Below the pieces are notes generated by a model. The model was not told the DNA's origin. It ran no database searches and saw only the letters and a program-made list of their open reading frames with translations. The position numbers and the translations under genes are program-made. From assembly GCF_026914185.1 (NCBI RefSeq), contig NC_070564.1:682001-746000 (forward strand): a stretch of DNA of 64,000 nt, in the 5' to 3' direction. The stretch comes from Puccinia triticina (lineage: Eukaryota; Basidiomycota; Pucciniomycetes; Pucciniales; Pucciniaceae). Numbering within the stretch: position 1 is the stretch's first letter; each line of letters begins with the position of its first letter. This document shows, in pieces, positions 48,842 through 59,056 of the stretch.

Positions 48842-50127
48842 AAGGAAACTTTTCCCGCAGCCCGATCCGTTTCAAAGTACTCGCACTGATTCCACATATG
48901 GCCAGTTTCCTTGCAGTAGTCGCACACCGGAGGTCCTTGCCTCCACGGCGGCATCCCGCCAGCCTGCAGAGCACCGTCCGTTTGAGGAGCCGCGGGAGCG
49001 GCTGCTGGTGGCACGACCGCCTGTTGTTCCTTCGGTTGCTTGTGCGCCGCTTTCTGCATGAACAGCTTCAATTCTTTCAGCGTATCCGCCAGGTCACTCA
49101 CGTCTTTGACCGTCACCGGCACCTGCGGAGCCGGTTCTGCCCTTGCAACTGCATCTCCTTGGCTGTTGTTCATGAGCTCCAACACTTCGAGTTCCGCCTT
49201 GACAGCGGAGCGCAGCTCCTTCATGCTGGGCAGCAGTTTTGGCCCACCTAGTCGTGGTTTGACCATCAGTCCTCGCTCGTTAAGTCCCCAAAGCACCTTC
49301 TCAGTGAAAGTCCGGTTGAATCCCTTCAAGAAAATCCGCTTCGTCGTACCCATATCGGCCGTCACAATCTCATTCCGCTCCAGATACCGCAGAACCTGGT
49401 CGAAACTGGTAATGTAGGACACATACTCCGCTCTCGTCCGCACACCTCCCTTTTCCGCACGCTCCAAAGCACTCTCCCAATACCTGGGTCCGTGATCTTC
49501 CCACCTCTCAAGTATCTCCTCCTTGAGCTTGGTCCAATCCTTACTCTCGAAACCCTTCATGTCCTCCACTTCCCGCAAGTCCTCGCCTTCCGGAAAGAAG
49601 TTGACCACCTGGTACGCTTTATCCGCATCCGTCAGACCTTCTTGCAGAGCCGCTCTTTTGAACCGGTCAATAAAACGCTCCACCTCCGCCTCTGAAAACT
49701 TAAGGTGCGGATAATCCCTGGGCCGTATCTTTGCTCCACTCGGCGCAGGAGCCGCAGGTCGTTGTCCACCTAGTGCTTCTTCCATGGTCTCGTCTTCTGT
49801 CTCTTCTGGTTGAACTCCGTAAGTTCCGCTTGTCGTTCCTCCCGCTGACACCGCTGGTCGATCGTTCAGGGTGCTCCACTGATACAGCTGTCGCCTCCTC
49901 GCCGCGATTGACTGATTAGGTGAAAACTGGCTCCGCACCAACAAAAAAGATGTCTGTCCTAGTCTCGGTCCTCCCGCTAATCCCAAGCACAATTGTGTTT
50001 CGGCTGGTCTTGAAGAAGAGCCTTCTCCGTTTTCCGCAATTACTGTGTCTCCGCTGTCCGAGCCACCTGATCCGATCTGAGCTTCTTCGTTGCCTGGAGT
50101 AAAGAATTTGCTTTCCGAAGGGTTCAT
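48742..50127 (-). CDS. Gag with CCHC zinc knuckle
   Basis: 461 residues from ATG 50127, fully open. The capsid-like region includes RPRDYPHLKFSEAEVERFID, WTKLKEEILERWEDHGP and YLERNEIVTADMGTTKRIFL. The knuckle is CDYCKETGHMWNQC near residue 415, of type C-x2-C-x4-H-x4-C. It packages element RNA in cytoplasmic particles. The intact gag contrasts with the mutated pol. Confidence 0.9.
   Translation of the reverse strand: MNPSESKFFTPGNEEAQIGSGGSDSGDTVIAENGEGSSSRPAETQLCLGLAGGPRLGQTSFLLVRSQFSPNQSIAARRRQLYQWSTLNDRPAVSAGGTTSGTYGVQPEETEDETMEEALGGQRPAAPAPSGAKIRPRDYPHLKFSEAEVERFIDRFKRAALQEGLTDADKAYQVVNFFPEGEDLREVEDMKGFESKDWTKLKEEILERWEDHGPRYWESALERAEKGGVRTRAEYVSYITSFDQVLRYLERNEIVTADMGTTKRIFLKGFNRTFTEKVLWGLNERGLMVKPRLGGPKLLPSMKELRSAVKAELEVLELMNNSQGDAVARAEPAPQVPVTVKDVSDLADTLKELKLFMQKAAHKQPKEQQAVVPPAAAPAAPQTDGALQAGGMPPWRQGPPVCDYCKETGHMWNQCEYFETDRAAGKVSLWGRAFFWPDCTPVDGPVPRDVVRARQPLAKGK
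48748..48754 (-). promoter_or_regulatory. candidate -1 frameshift heptamer at the gag stop
   Basis: The last gag codons are GCA AAG GGA AAG TGA. A AAG GGA fits the X XXY YYZ pattern, and a one-base backward slip enters exactly the protease frame. YYY = GGG is unusual for eukaryotic sites. Confidence 0.35.
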
Positions 50128-50203
50128 TCAACGTTTCCGCGCAAGTCTAGTTCCCGAGTATCCGATAACAACACAAAGTTGGGTTCCCGGCCAGACCCCC
50201 ACT

Positions 50204-51859
50204 TGTGAGAATGAAAGCTGGTTGGCTGATGAAGAATGTCCGCTAACCGCCTCCTTCAAGAATATTGATGTCCGGGCTGTGTGATTGTTGGTAAATCGGC
50301 TCCGCACTGCTACTTTCTGCTAGCCTTCAGCGCTCCTCTACTGAGCCTGATCTATAGCGTAATAATCCGCAAGTGAATAAAGCTCCGCACGTTGTAAGCA
50401 CAAAAATCCGCAAGTAACTCTTGAATAAGGATAAGAACACAGGTAATCCTCTCAATAACTCTTGTACGTTATGGACTCCTGTCGGGTCTGAGCCGTGGCA
50501 GTTGGTTGAGGGGATGGTGCTGAGTGCTGCCCTCGTCGGTGGTCCTGCGAAAATATCGGGAATAGTCGAACAGAAGTGATAGCGGTTGGGGGGGGGGATT
50601 TGTTTGAGAGGGAACGAGGGGATGGAATACCCTCGGCGGTTTGGTTGGATGGAAAAACTCAGAAAAGAAACTCAGAGGGAAGCCGGCGCGGTCGTCGGAA
50701 ACTCGGATAGTGCTCAAAAGAAATAAACTCAGGAAGCTCGGGTACTCAAAACTCAAAAAAAGGATACGGAGATGGATCGACACGATCCGGGATCAATAAA
50801 CTCTCAAAACTGTGATGATATCTTTCTGGGGGGAAGAGAGTACCATGCCGACCCCTCCTCTAAGTTCGGCTGAACTTAGATTCAGAGTCGGTGACAGTCC
50901 ATGCGACAGGCTGCGCGACAGGCCCTCGTGCCCGCCGCGCGCGCACTACAACCCGGGAAGAGAGAAACAGAGGCCGCCACACAGAAGGAAACACCACCAC
51001 ACAACAAAACAAAGAAGACAGGCACAACAAACAAACAAAAACTAAAACCAAAACCAACCTGACTCCTGCACTCCCATCCAACGCGCGCAAAAGAGAAACA
51101 GCAAAGAAAAGAAAAAGAACAAGAAAGAAACCGGAACAGAAAACATTTCAAACATTGTAAATAGTGAGAGGAAAAAAAAGAAAGGGGAGGGGCGAGGCTT
51201 GATGAAACCGGATATCTGAATTATTTCTTGTCTGATGCGGGCCTCCACCGAGTTGTCCACCACAACGTCCGTAGTTGTAAGTACAATGATGATGAGTGAA
51301 AATCGTAATAATAATTTGATAGGATAAAGATAATAATAGGATACAAGAGTCCCCCCCTTCCGTCCTCCCCTCCGCGCACATCGCCGTTCCCACCCGATCC
51401 CGCACGTCTGACACTTTCCCGCACTAGTCCGCCTACTCCACCCGCTATCCCGCTCGTCACTTTCCCAGACTCCGCTCCTCTCCGACGCTTGCCCTCCCAC
51501 CGTCCTCTGTCTAGCCCCCGTCAGTCGTTTTCTCGCCACTGCCTTCACCTCGGTTCCACCCGCTGATGGAACCCACTCGGGCTGTCATGGCTCACCTGCT
51601 GACGCGCCGCTGCTACCAGTCCACATGTGTAGTCCCGCCGCAGTCCAGCCCTGTCTTTTTCCGCTCCGATCCAAATACCCGATCCGAAATCCGCAATCCG
51701 TGCATTCCAATCCGCGCGTGACTTTCCGTAAGCTTTCCTGACCTCATCCTCAGTGCTTATGTCACCGGAATGCACCCTGCCTGAGCGGCTTTGTGCATTC
51801 CCCGCCCGCGCTATCCCCGCATGGACATTCTAACGCGCTCGCCTATATAAATCACCACA
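50204..51859 (-). repeat. 5' LTR, interrupted by an insertion
   Basis: Its two ends match the 845-bp LTR at 41271-42115. The extra length comes mainly from a block at 50469-51263. Confidence 0.9.
50469..51263 (-). mobile_element. about 795-bp insertion in the 5' LTR, possibly a solo LTR
   Basis: The other LTR reads CTTGTACGTCCGTAG without interruption. Here, about 795 bp separate CTTGTACG from ACGTCCGTAG. On the minus strand the insert begins TGTGGTGGACAACTCGG, ends CAGGAGTCCATAA and is pyrimidine-rich with repeated GAGTTT words. The leading TGTGG and short target duplication (ACG, perhaps 5 bp with mismatch) suggest a solo LTR or terminal-repeat relic of another element. It has no ORF of note. 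Confidence 0.6.
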
Positions 51860-51863
51860 ACGT

Positions 51864-52362
51864 AACAAGAAAACTGTTTCTTGAAACCTCACAAGAGAAT
51901 CCTCAATTTGGAAGTTGCATCATAGAAATCTGTCTCATTTTCTGACAAGGACTTCATTCCTCTTGTTTAAAGCATGTGTTTTGGCAAGGAAAACTAGCCA
52001 ACATTGTATATGGTAACTTACTGCTTGTAATCCAATTGTCCTCAAATGAAACAATTTTTTGCAGATAAAAAAAAATCCCCAGCATACCAGAAGACAAGAA
52101 AACTTGTAATTGAGTAACATCTGCATAACAACCAATGGCAACCAGCACAAATTGAATCTTCTTAGTAGCGGTTGTGTGAGTCTAATCTAAAACGTCAATT
52201 TGGTCTCTCCCAGAGGTTGTGATTATGCCCTGTATTCCTGGGTAGTTTGTTTATATCAAAGACCTGTTGAAAGATTACTGCAGTCAGTTTTTGGAGGGCT
52301 CAATCAAAATCTCTCATGATTCCAGCTCAGCTAGCCTTAAATTTCACACACACCTGGATAGT
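51864..52362. other. AT-rich intergenic right of the retrotransposon
   Basis: No gene seen. This is the continuation of the sequence that lay next to 41270 before insertion. Confidence 0.5.
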
Positions 52363-52995
52363 TCATAAGCTGGTACAATCCCCTGGAACAATTGATCCCT
52401 TCATCTCAATCTGATCTCCCACTGTGAACCTGGCCAGGTTAAGGTCATTCAGTTGTGGATCACCTACCAGACGCATTGGCGTGGGCTGATTGGCCATGAA
52501 ATATGCAAAAGGATCAACAGTTGGTTTCTTGCACACATAGCTTAGAGTAGTAGGGAAATGACAAACATTCAATTCGCTGGCATCTACAGCAATCAGAAAT
52601 CCATGATCTGATTTGTTTCCACCAGGCAAATATTCACTTGTGATTGCCACTCTTCCCCCCACATGCATTCTCTCCGTTGCATCCGGTTCCCCCAGGTGGA
52701 TACATAGCAATCCAGAATGCGGAATCCAATTGCTGTTCTCGGATATAATAGTTGGGAATGGTATATTTTGTGTAAGGATCAGAGTTCCTGAAAGCAGAAT
52801 TTGTGTGGTGGATGGCAGAATAACTTCTGGTCTGGGTGTATTACAGAGATGTATGTCATAACGTCTCATTTGTTGTGGGTAAATTTTAGCTTGGGCATTA
52901 CGCAAGAAGATGACACTATTAAAACTAATCATATCACCATGACTGCTTCGTGGGGTATTTGTGTCTAAGAAGCAATTTGCAAAAATTTTCATCAT
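52363..52995 (-). CDS. small protein of unknown function, paralogue of the gene at 39.9 kb
   Basis: 210 residues, no intron needed. I start at ATG 52995 (or 52992) because MMKIFANCFLDTNT aligns with the first residues of the paralogue; the frame is open a little further upstream with no ATG. Shared features are HGDMISFNSV, TTQILLSGTL, PTIISENSNWIPHSG and, near the end, RFTVGDQIEMKGSIV. The C-terminal pattern resembles an OB-like beta-barrel strand, which I infer only. Both paralogues lie on the minus strand and have a copy of the 16-bp palindrome a few hundred bases upstream. Confidence 0.5.
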   Translation of the reverse strand: MMKIFANCFLDTNTPRSSHGDMISFNSVIFLRNAQAKIYPQQMRRYDIHLCNTPRPEVILPSTTQILLSGTLILTQNIPFPTIISENSNWIPHSGLLCIHLGEPDATERMHVGGRVAITSEYLPGGNKSDHGFLIAVDASELNVCHFPTTLSYVCKKPTVDPFAYFMANQPTPMRLVGDPQLNDLNLARFTVGDQIEMKGSIVPGDCTSL

Positions 52996-54736
52996 TGTGT
53001 GTATAATTTGTTGTAGGTGAATATCAGGAAACAAAGGACTGGCGGGCAAGAAACCCCTTTTATGGTTGTGCTGACATGGTGATATACATCAGGGCCTTCC
53101 ATTTTTTGGGTAGTAAATCAAATTTATCTTGGCAACAGAAATTGCTGATATTACACCTGAGTCATCTTCAGAGTCATCATTCTGTTTTACCACTTGAAGA
53201 TATCCCACTGCCGGAGCTTAATCCTACCATTCTCCACCCCTATGATTACTGCCCGTTTAATCATCACAAATAATTAAATCAGAAGATCATTCAGAGTTGG
53301 ATCTCATTTGAATCTCCATACAAACTTGACTTCCCTGCCAGTGCATCTTTCAATGTCCACCATCATGCACGCACGTACATGATGGGGATGCTTCTTGTTT
53401 CCTCTATCTCCGGTTATGTCAAGAATCACGCATGCACAGACTGAATCATGGGAATGCATATTCCCACATGATGCAACCTCAGTTCCAGAGGGGAAATCTA
53501 AGTTATGTATAGCTAATTTGAATACATATTTGATTTCTGCCTTTGCTTGCCCGTACATGACAATGTACTGAGAAAATTGTTTTCTTGCATATGCCTCCCT
53601 GTCATTGAGTCTGTTATATAAACCTCTCATTTCATAGATATGTATGTAGTCTATTCAAATGAATTCTAACATCATGATTCTTTCAGCGTGATTTCATTGC
53701 CGGCAAAACCTGAAAAATCAATACACTATACTTCCCAAGATTTGTCACATCAGGCAAATTTTGTATTTGTGTGTTCTTCGTGAGAGAGATGTCAAAAAAT
53801 CATGTCACATGTTCAAGTTCTCCACATGATTTTGTCTGAGTCTGTTTGGGTCCAGATCGGACCACACCATCATGTCCCCTCCTCAAATTGATGTATACCC
53901 AAATAGAAAACCACAGTTGATTACTCAACATGCTGCCTGATATTCACAGCATCTTCCAGTTCCCACTTCACATTTGTTGATTTGAAGGCTGTTCATGTTA
54001 TTTAGATGTACAAAGCCTCATGTGAAGATCCTAACCATCTACAGTCACAAATTTCTACTCAACCGGACAAGGTCTCTCTGATCTCCCAATTGCATCTTTC
54101 TAATGAACTGTTGCAAAATATTCATGCGTCAAGTGCTTGTTTCGTCATTTTTATCATTGAGGACCAGTGTGTATCACATATATCTATTTGCAATCTGATG
54201 TGCTGTTTTAATTTCTCATGATTGAGTTTTTTGATCTTCTTGGTTGCTTGCTCGCCCTTTCAATTCATTGCTTACATCATCACTCTCCCATCGCGCGCCC
54301 CTCATTTCAAATCCTTCATGTAGACCTGCTGCTCCTTCCGGCGAGTGCCTCACACCTGTTTGTGCCCCAGCTAACAAGCAATCCAAACCAGCTATTCAAA
54401 CGTTTCATCCTCTCTAGAGCCACCCTTCTGATTCTGTTATTGATCCACTCAATCGCTCAAAAACCAGTGCCTCCAGCTCTCATAACCTCTACAACTTGCC
54501 TGTCAACACTCAGCGCTCGTCTGTACCTCTCGTTCCACTTCAACATTGATCAAGTCATTACGCCCGCGCTTATCCAACCATCAACTCAGGAGTACCATTG
54601 ATGGAGCAAATTGATGTTGGTTTCATCAATGATCGCAGGGGAGCGAGCGTAAGAACATACTTGCTATCATCTATCCTACAGTTATGAAACAATCCCACAG
54701 CGCTGACATCCTCTTACACAACCCCAATCTGATCGT
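52996..54736. other. intergenic, AT-rich, weak ORFs
   Basis: An open minus-strand segment at 53304-53630 (MRGLYNRLNDREAYARKQFS) spans the palindrome and has no recognised domain. A plus-strand open segment at 54218-54601 may be a decayed N-terminus of the kelch relic but cannot be joined by phase. Confidence 0.35.
53365..53380. repeat. variant of the 16-bp palindrome
   Basis: ATGCACGCACGTACAT, flanked by CACCATC and GATGG, which extends the dyad. It lies about 370 bp upstream of the start at 52995. Confidence 0.8.
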
Positions 54737-56218
54737 TTGCTCCAGGAGAACAATCCCACTGTTGGACAGGACAGCATGCCTGAAAGCCAACCTCGGCTTC
54801 CTGGAGCGCTTGTACTTCGCGATCACCCAAATCACCCTCATCTCCTGACTTCAGCCTGCCCATCTATCCCAACTAGACCCGCTGCTCCACCTCCTCTCTT
54901 AGTCCGCTTTACGGACCGCTGGTTGCATCACCCTATTGTTTACTTGTATCCCACACGCCAGAAGGTATCATCAAGTTCATTTCCTTTACAGCCACCTTTT
55001 CCTTGGAACCAAAGCGGCTCAACAATCTACTTCCCGCTAATCGATCCCCCAACCATCTTTTCTTTTGGTGGATGGTTTTGATGGGGTCCTACAAAGCAAT
55101 CTTTACTCTTTTAGCTTCGATCCAGCTGCCTCAAAGCCAAACTTAACAGCCAAAGTCGTTGCAACGCAAGGTCCAGCCCCAACTCCTCGATCTGACCCCC
55201 TGTTAGCCGCAGAAGATGGTCATCTGTTTCTCTGGGCCGGAATCACGGAAACGCTAGATGGTGCCAAGCAAAATACATGCCTCTATTCTCTTTTGCTATC
55301 AACAAGTTCCTGGAGTTGCTACACAGTCTCAGGACCCTGTCCAGCTGCAATGTTTGGATTGACTACAACAATCTTTGAAGGCTTTTTTTACGTCTACGCC
55401 GGCACTGACATCAATGGAATGGTTCACGATAGCCTCTGGCGAATTGACCTAGATCATTGTAAGATTTTCTCTCTTTGGGCTTATACATGATCTCAAAGCT
55501 GATCAATGTCTCTCTGTTCAAAATATTCTCCCCTCCAGTAACCTCCAACTCGCGGTGGGAGGATACTTCATACCCCCGTAGCCCAGCAGCGCAAACAGGC
55601 CATTCAGCCATTGTATATGCTCGCTCATAGATCATTTTTGGTGGTTCGAATGGCGAAAACGTTTTCAACAATATATGGACGTTTGATTTTGGTAAAAAGG
55701 AGTGGAAATCTGTAATCTGTTCAGGATCTCTTCCCCCTCCACGCCAACAGCATTCAGCACTTTGACTCGGCAAGAAAATGTTTTTTTTTGGCAGAGTAGA
55801 TGGTCAAACTACCAAACTTTGCGACATTTGGGCCTTGGACCTTCTGAGTATGTATCGCTTGTGTTTATCCGTCCAACTGTTCCTTGCCCTGCACCTGAAC
55901 ATGAGCTTGTTTGTGAAATTCAGATTATGTTTGGTATCAGGTTGCTAGCGAAGGAAGTGCGGAAATCATGGCTATTGGGCAACTCACAGCTGCTTGGGAC
56001 GAAACAATCTATTTATTTGGTGGCAGCACTACCACTCCAGGCCTGCCCCTTACTCCTTCACTCTACCACATGCTTGACTGCTCAAAAACTACTTCATCCA
56101 CACCATCCCGGGATTTCCAGCTCGTCTTTGGGGCTCTCTGCAAAACTACTGTGGCGCTGCCACCTGAGCTGTACCCCACAAATGATCTACCGCATGAGTT
56201 AAAAGTTTTCCTGTTTTA
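54737..56218 (+). pseudogene. kelch-repeat protein pseudogene
   Basis: Kelch repeats form a beta-propeller, usually a binding platform. Segments: about 54737-55458, 55540-55847 and 55924-56218, with introns GTAAGA...CCCCTCCAG and GTATGT...AAATTCAG that close in phase. Kelch signatures include IFSFGGW, DGHLFLWAGI, GFFYVYAGTD, SLWRIDL, IIFGGSNGENVFNNIWTFDF, CDIWALD and TIYLFGGS. Three lesions: an extra T in a TTTT run (55074-55081) shifts frame after FGGWF; TAG at 55628 before IIFGGSN; and TGA at 55763 in HSAL-stop-LGKK. The start is unclear. Related kelch families are abundant in rusts, which is general knowledge. Confidence 0.75.
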
Positions 56219-56239
56219 GATGGCCTCGATCCTCATGCC

Positions 56240-56430
56240 TCCCCAAGAATTGGTGTTGCATAGAGTTAGTGCAGTAGGCGTGCATATCATCCGTGCCACG
56301 GCTAATTCTGCAATGCACTGATTCTTGGGAAAACTGTTGGACCTGGGAGGTGTTGGTGTTACGAAGGAGTAGTGCTGTTGGCGTGCACATCATCCGTGCC
56401 ACGGCTACTCCCAAGTACACCACACTTTCT
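56240..56430. repeat. two direct copies of a 27-bp hairpin-bearing word
   Basis: GCGTGCATATCATCCGTGCC plus ACGGCTA occurs at 56278-56304 and, with one change, at 56381-56407. The palindrome CCGTGCCACGG sits inside each. The outer flanks (CCCAAGAAT...ATTCTTGGG) are inverted, so the first copy lies in a small foldback. Possibly a short MITE, duplicated. Confidence 0.6.
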
Positions 56431-56571
56431 CAGGTATACGATTCTCACAGCAGATGCTCAACCTCATTTAGACGAGAATCTTTTTCCTGATCTGACTGCT
56501 ACATTGAATTTTCCCGGGTTTTGTTGCTGATTTTAAAGGTGATTTCGATCATGTAGCCCTGGTAAACGTTT

Positions 56572-57829
56572 GCAAATGGGCAAGGATGCTAAGCGATTTG
56601 CTCGAGAGAAGGCAAAAAGAGAAGCGCCAATTTGTACCCCCGGCCAGCACACAAATATCCACCCTCTCGTCAATTTGATCCATGCCCCAAAGAAGAGATT
56701 ACGTCCAACAAAACAATCCAAGAAGAATATGTCTCCCTGACGCATGGTGTTTGCATTGTTGCACCAAACAACCTCCCTCCCTTCTGCATGGCAGCTTGGT
56801 ATCCGTTTGACACGATGGCGGCCAGCGAATACAAAGGTTGGGAGAAATTCTTCCTGCATCTTCTAAGCCGGATTGACTATGTTGCCGAAATCAACACCAA
56901 CGGGCCCCAACGTCGTGGATCTTCATGGGGCGATGGCTGGCGGAAATGTTCAAAGAACACTGAACATTTTGGACGGTTCTGTTCTGTCAAGTTTTTGCAC
57001 AAGCAAATGAAACTTCTCAAATTCAACCCGGAGGACCAGAAAGCTCGCCTCCTTGAAGCTGGACAGTGGATCTCCGACAAATTGAGAAGCTTCGCACCTG
57101 GTGTACACAAAGCTAATCAAGAACTCCTGATCACCAATCAATACCCCTCTATGAATCACACAGAGTATGGCGAACCCTACACATCGGCCGACTTCTCCTC
57201 TTTCCTGACATTCACAATGTTTGAATTTTACAATAGGGGGTTTCAAACATGGTGCAGGTCCTGTTTCAGGAACCCCAAATTCAGGAATTGGTGCAGCTGC
57301 AAGACACCCTGCATACATGGACCCAATTTTACCCAAAAAACATGCAGAAATAATTTAAAAATTCTTTGTGCAGGAACTTTGTTTTCCTGAACTGGGACCT
57401 GCAACATGTTTGAAACCCCCTAATATTCTGCACACCAACAATGATGTGAACGACTGGACACTTGTTGGTTGGATTCCGATCTTCAACCCCAGAAACCCAG
57501 ATAATCCTCAAGTCTTGGCGGATGATTTGTTTGATATGGAGGGTGGTCAGTTCTTGTTTCGCGATTTTCAAGTCTGTATAGACTTGAACAAAACTCTTGG
57601 TGTGACACTCTGTGTATTCAGATCCCAAGACTATTGCCATCAAACTCTGCCTGGATGTTTGCCCACTGGCATGTATAACAGGCTTGGATTTTCCTGTCAG
57701 ATAAACAGGAGGATGGCTCATGATATTACTGCCTATATCAATGACCTATACAAAAAAAAATTAGATATTGGTGGTTTGCAGAATCAAATTGATAATGCAA
57801 ATGCTCCTCCCAAGAAACAAAAGAACTAG
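56572..57829 (+). pseudogene. Tet-like 2OG-Fe(II) oxygenase gene, split by a MITE
   Basis: The predicted protein matches the Tet/JBP-like 2OG-Fe(II) oxygenase family that is expanded in basidiomycetes and often travels with KDZ DNA transposons. Visible parts are IQEEYVSLTHGVCIVAPN, the catalytic core SSFLTFTMFEFYN | ILHTNNDVNDW, GWIPIFNPRN, DMEGGQFLFRDFQVCID, and SQDYCHQTLPG with the distal His, then NRLGFSCQINR. The core is cut at FYN by a 185-bp insertion; without it and one TA the frame is continuous. The expected HxD iron ligand reads H-T-N here, so a catalytic Asp may be lost. The N-terminus appears to change frame near 56620 (MGKDAKRFAREKAKREAP versus YPRPAHKYPPSRQFDP). Activity would be 5-methylcytosine oxidation if it matched characterised relatives; none is expected of this copy. 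Confidence 0.72.
57236..57420. mobile_element. 185-bp MITE with TA target duplication
   Basis: Perfect ends GGGGGTTTCAAACATG, extended with few mismatches to about 40 bp (TGCAGGTCC, TTCAGGAA), lie at both termini in inverted orientation. Flanks are TA on each side (57234-57235 and 57421-57422), as for Tc1/mariner or similar elements. Clean insertion into the oxygenase reading frame. Confidence 0.88.
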
Positions 57830-59056
57830 TTGTTTTCCAAATGTTTTTACAATTAGTTATGCTTTCCTACATTGTTGTTTATGTTTGTTAATTTGCAAAA
57901 TTTTCATCATCCCCATTTCTTGAAGTGATCTATATTCAATAAATTCAAGTATCCCTCTTGATTGAGCCAAAAATTGCATTGATGTAGAATTTGTTATACT
58001 GCATTTCAACAATTGAAGAATTCAATTTGCAACAAACAAACAGTTGGGATAAATGTGGAATTGAAAGTTTCCATGTGGAACCAGTTGAGTTTCTTTCCCG
58101 ACAGAATCATACCACACTGAAAATAGTCAAAGTGCTCATGTAGTGTGCTTATGCTTTTGTAACAGTAAAGCAGCTTTGGATTTCTGGTTCAAGTTGAGAT
58201 GAAATTTGCTCATTGATGTATGAGTTTTGTGACTTTCTCTCCCTTGTTCAATTTGAGACATTACAAGCATTTTTCACTGCATTTTGCAATTGAGGATGAA
58301 ATAACAATTCAGAAACAATCCCAACAACTCCCCCACTTCCTTGACTGGATTTTCTGCTGCCATTATAATCCTGGAGACAAAATATTAACCGTGTAGTTTG
58401 ATTGGGCGTTATTTAGGCCATTCAGAGCTGTAATCAATTTCAATCTGGCCTTTTTGGCACTTGTTTTACCAGAGTTTATTGATTCATAAATCCCAGCATC
58501 AATGGCCATATAACAAGAAAATTGAATGATCAAAAACTTGATCACGTGTCAATGCCATGAACAATGGCTTGCATTTCATGAAGAATTTGTACTTAAGCAA
58601 AATTATATTGTTTAGTTGGCCATCTTAATCAAAAAGCATTAAGGTTCACTATTTCTAGGAGAAAGTTGATGGCTGGCTTGCTGAAATGCAAGAAAAAAAT
58701 ACATCCTTTTCAGTGAATATATGCCATGGTAAACTGGTGCAATAAACAAAATTCCGTATGATTTCAATTCTGCTTCTAGGAAACATCTTTGATATGTTCC
58801 AGTTGAGTTACAACTGAGCTTCCCTTGAGTTCTGGGGGAAATTTCAACATTAGTTTTAAAGGATTACCAGATTAGTTCAAGTTCAATTGTGAGGTACTTA
58901 TTGATCTCTTCTGGATGGCTTCAAGGTATGTTGTGCATCAGTTCTGAATAAATTGTTTCTGTGTGATGAGAAGACTTTCCAGATGAGTTCCAGACCACTT
59001 CTGGTTGATTTCCACAACTATATCAATATTCATTAAGCTATACTTGCTAAAGGGTT
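57830..59056. other. AT-rich intergenic with degenerate repeats
   Basis: No gene seen. From about 58750 on, words such as TCCAGATGAGTTCCAGA and GATTTCCA repeat loosely. These also occur, inverted, at 60030-60160, suggesting the inverted repeat of the next element extends outward in decayed form. Confidence 0.45.

Larger units (their letters stand above)
41271..51859 (-). mobile_element. Ty3/Gypsy LTR retrotransposon with an antisense gene
   Basis: The element reads on the minus strand: 5' LTR 51859-50204, gag 50127-48742, protease, reverse transcriptase, RNase H, integrase to 44220, 3' LTR 42115-41271. PR-RT-RH-IN order defines Ty3/Gypsy. LTRs begin TGTGGTGATTT and end CATTCTCACA (TG...CA). 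The target duplication is ACGT (41267-41270 and 51860-51863). A possible primer-binding site TGGGGGTCTGGCC starts two bases after the 5' LTR. Between integrase and the 3' LTR lies about 2.1 kb holding a spliced gene in the opposite direction. The LTRs differ by scattered substitutions plus an insertion of about 795 bp in the 5' LTR. Several CGA-to-TGA stops make it non-autonomous. Confidence 0.93.

Noticed and set aside
44226..49695. Plus-strand ORFs across pol and gag
   Set aside because: Antisense shadows of the retroelement frames, with no domain. The plus-strand gene at 42235-43625 was kept because it has a clean intron and lies outside pol.
51042..51548. Minus-strand ORFs within the 5' LTR and its insertion
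   Set aside because: They cross the LTR/insert junction and are low-complexity. The same frames occur in the other LTR without gene features.
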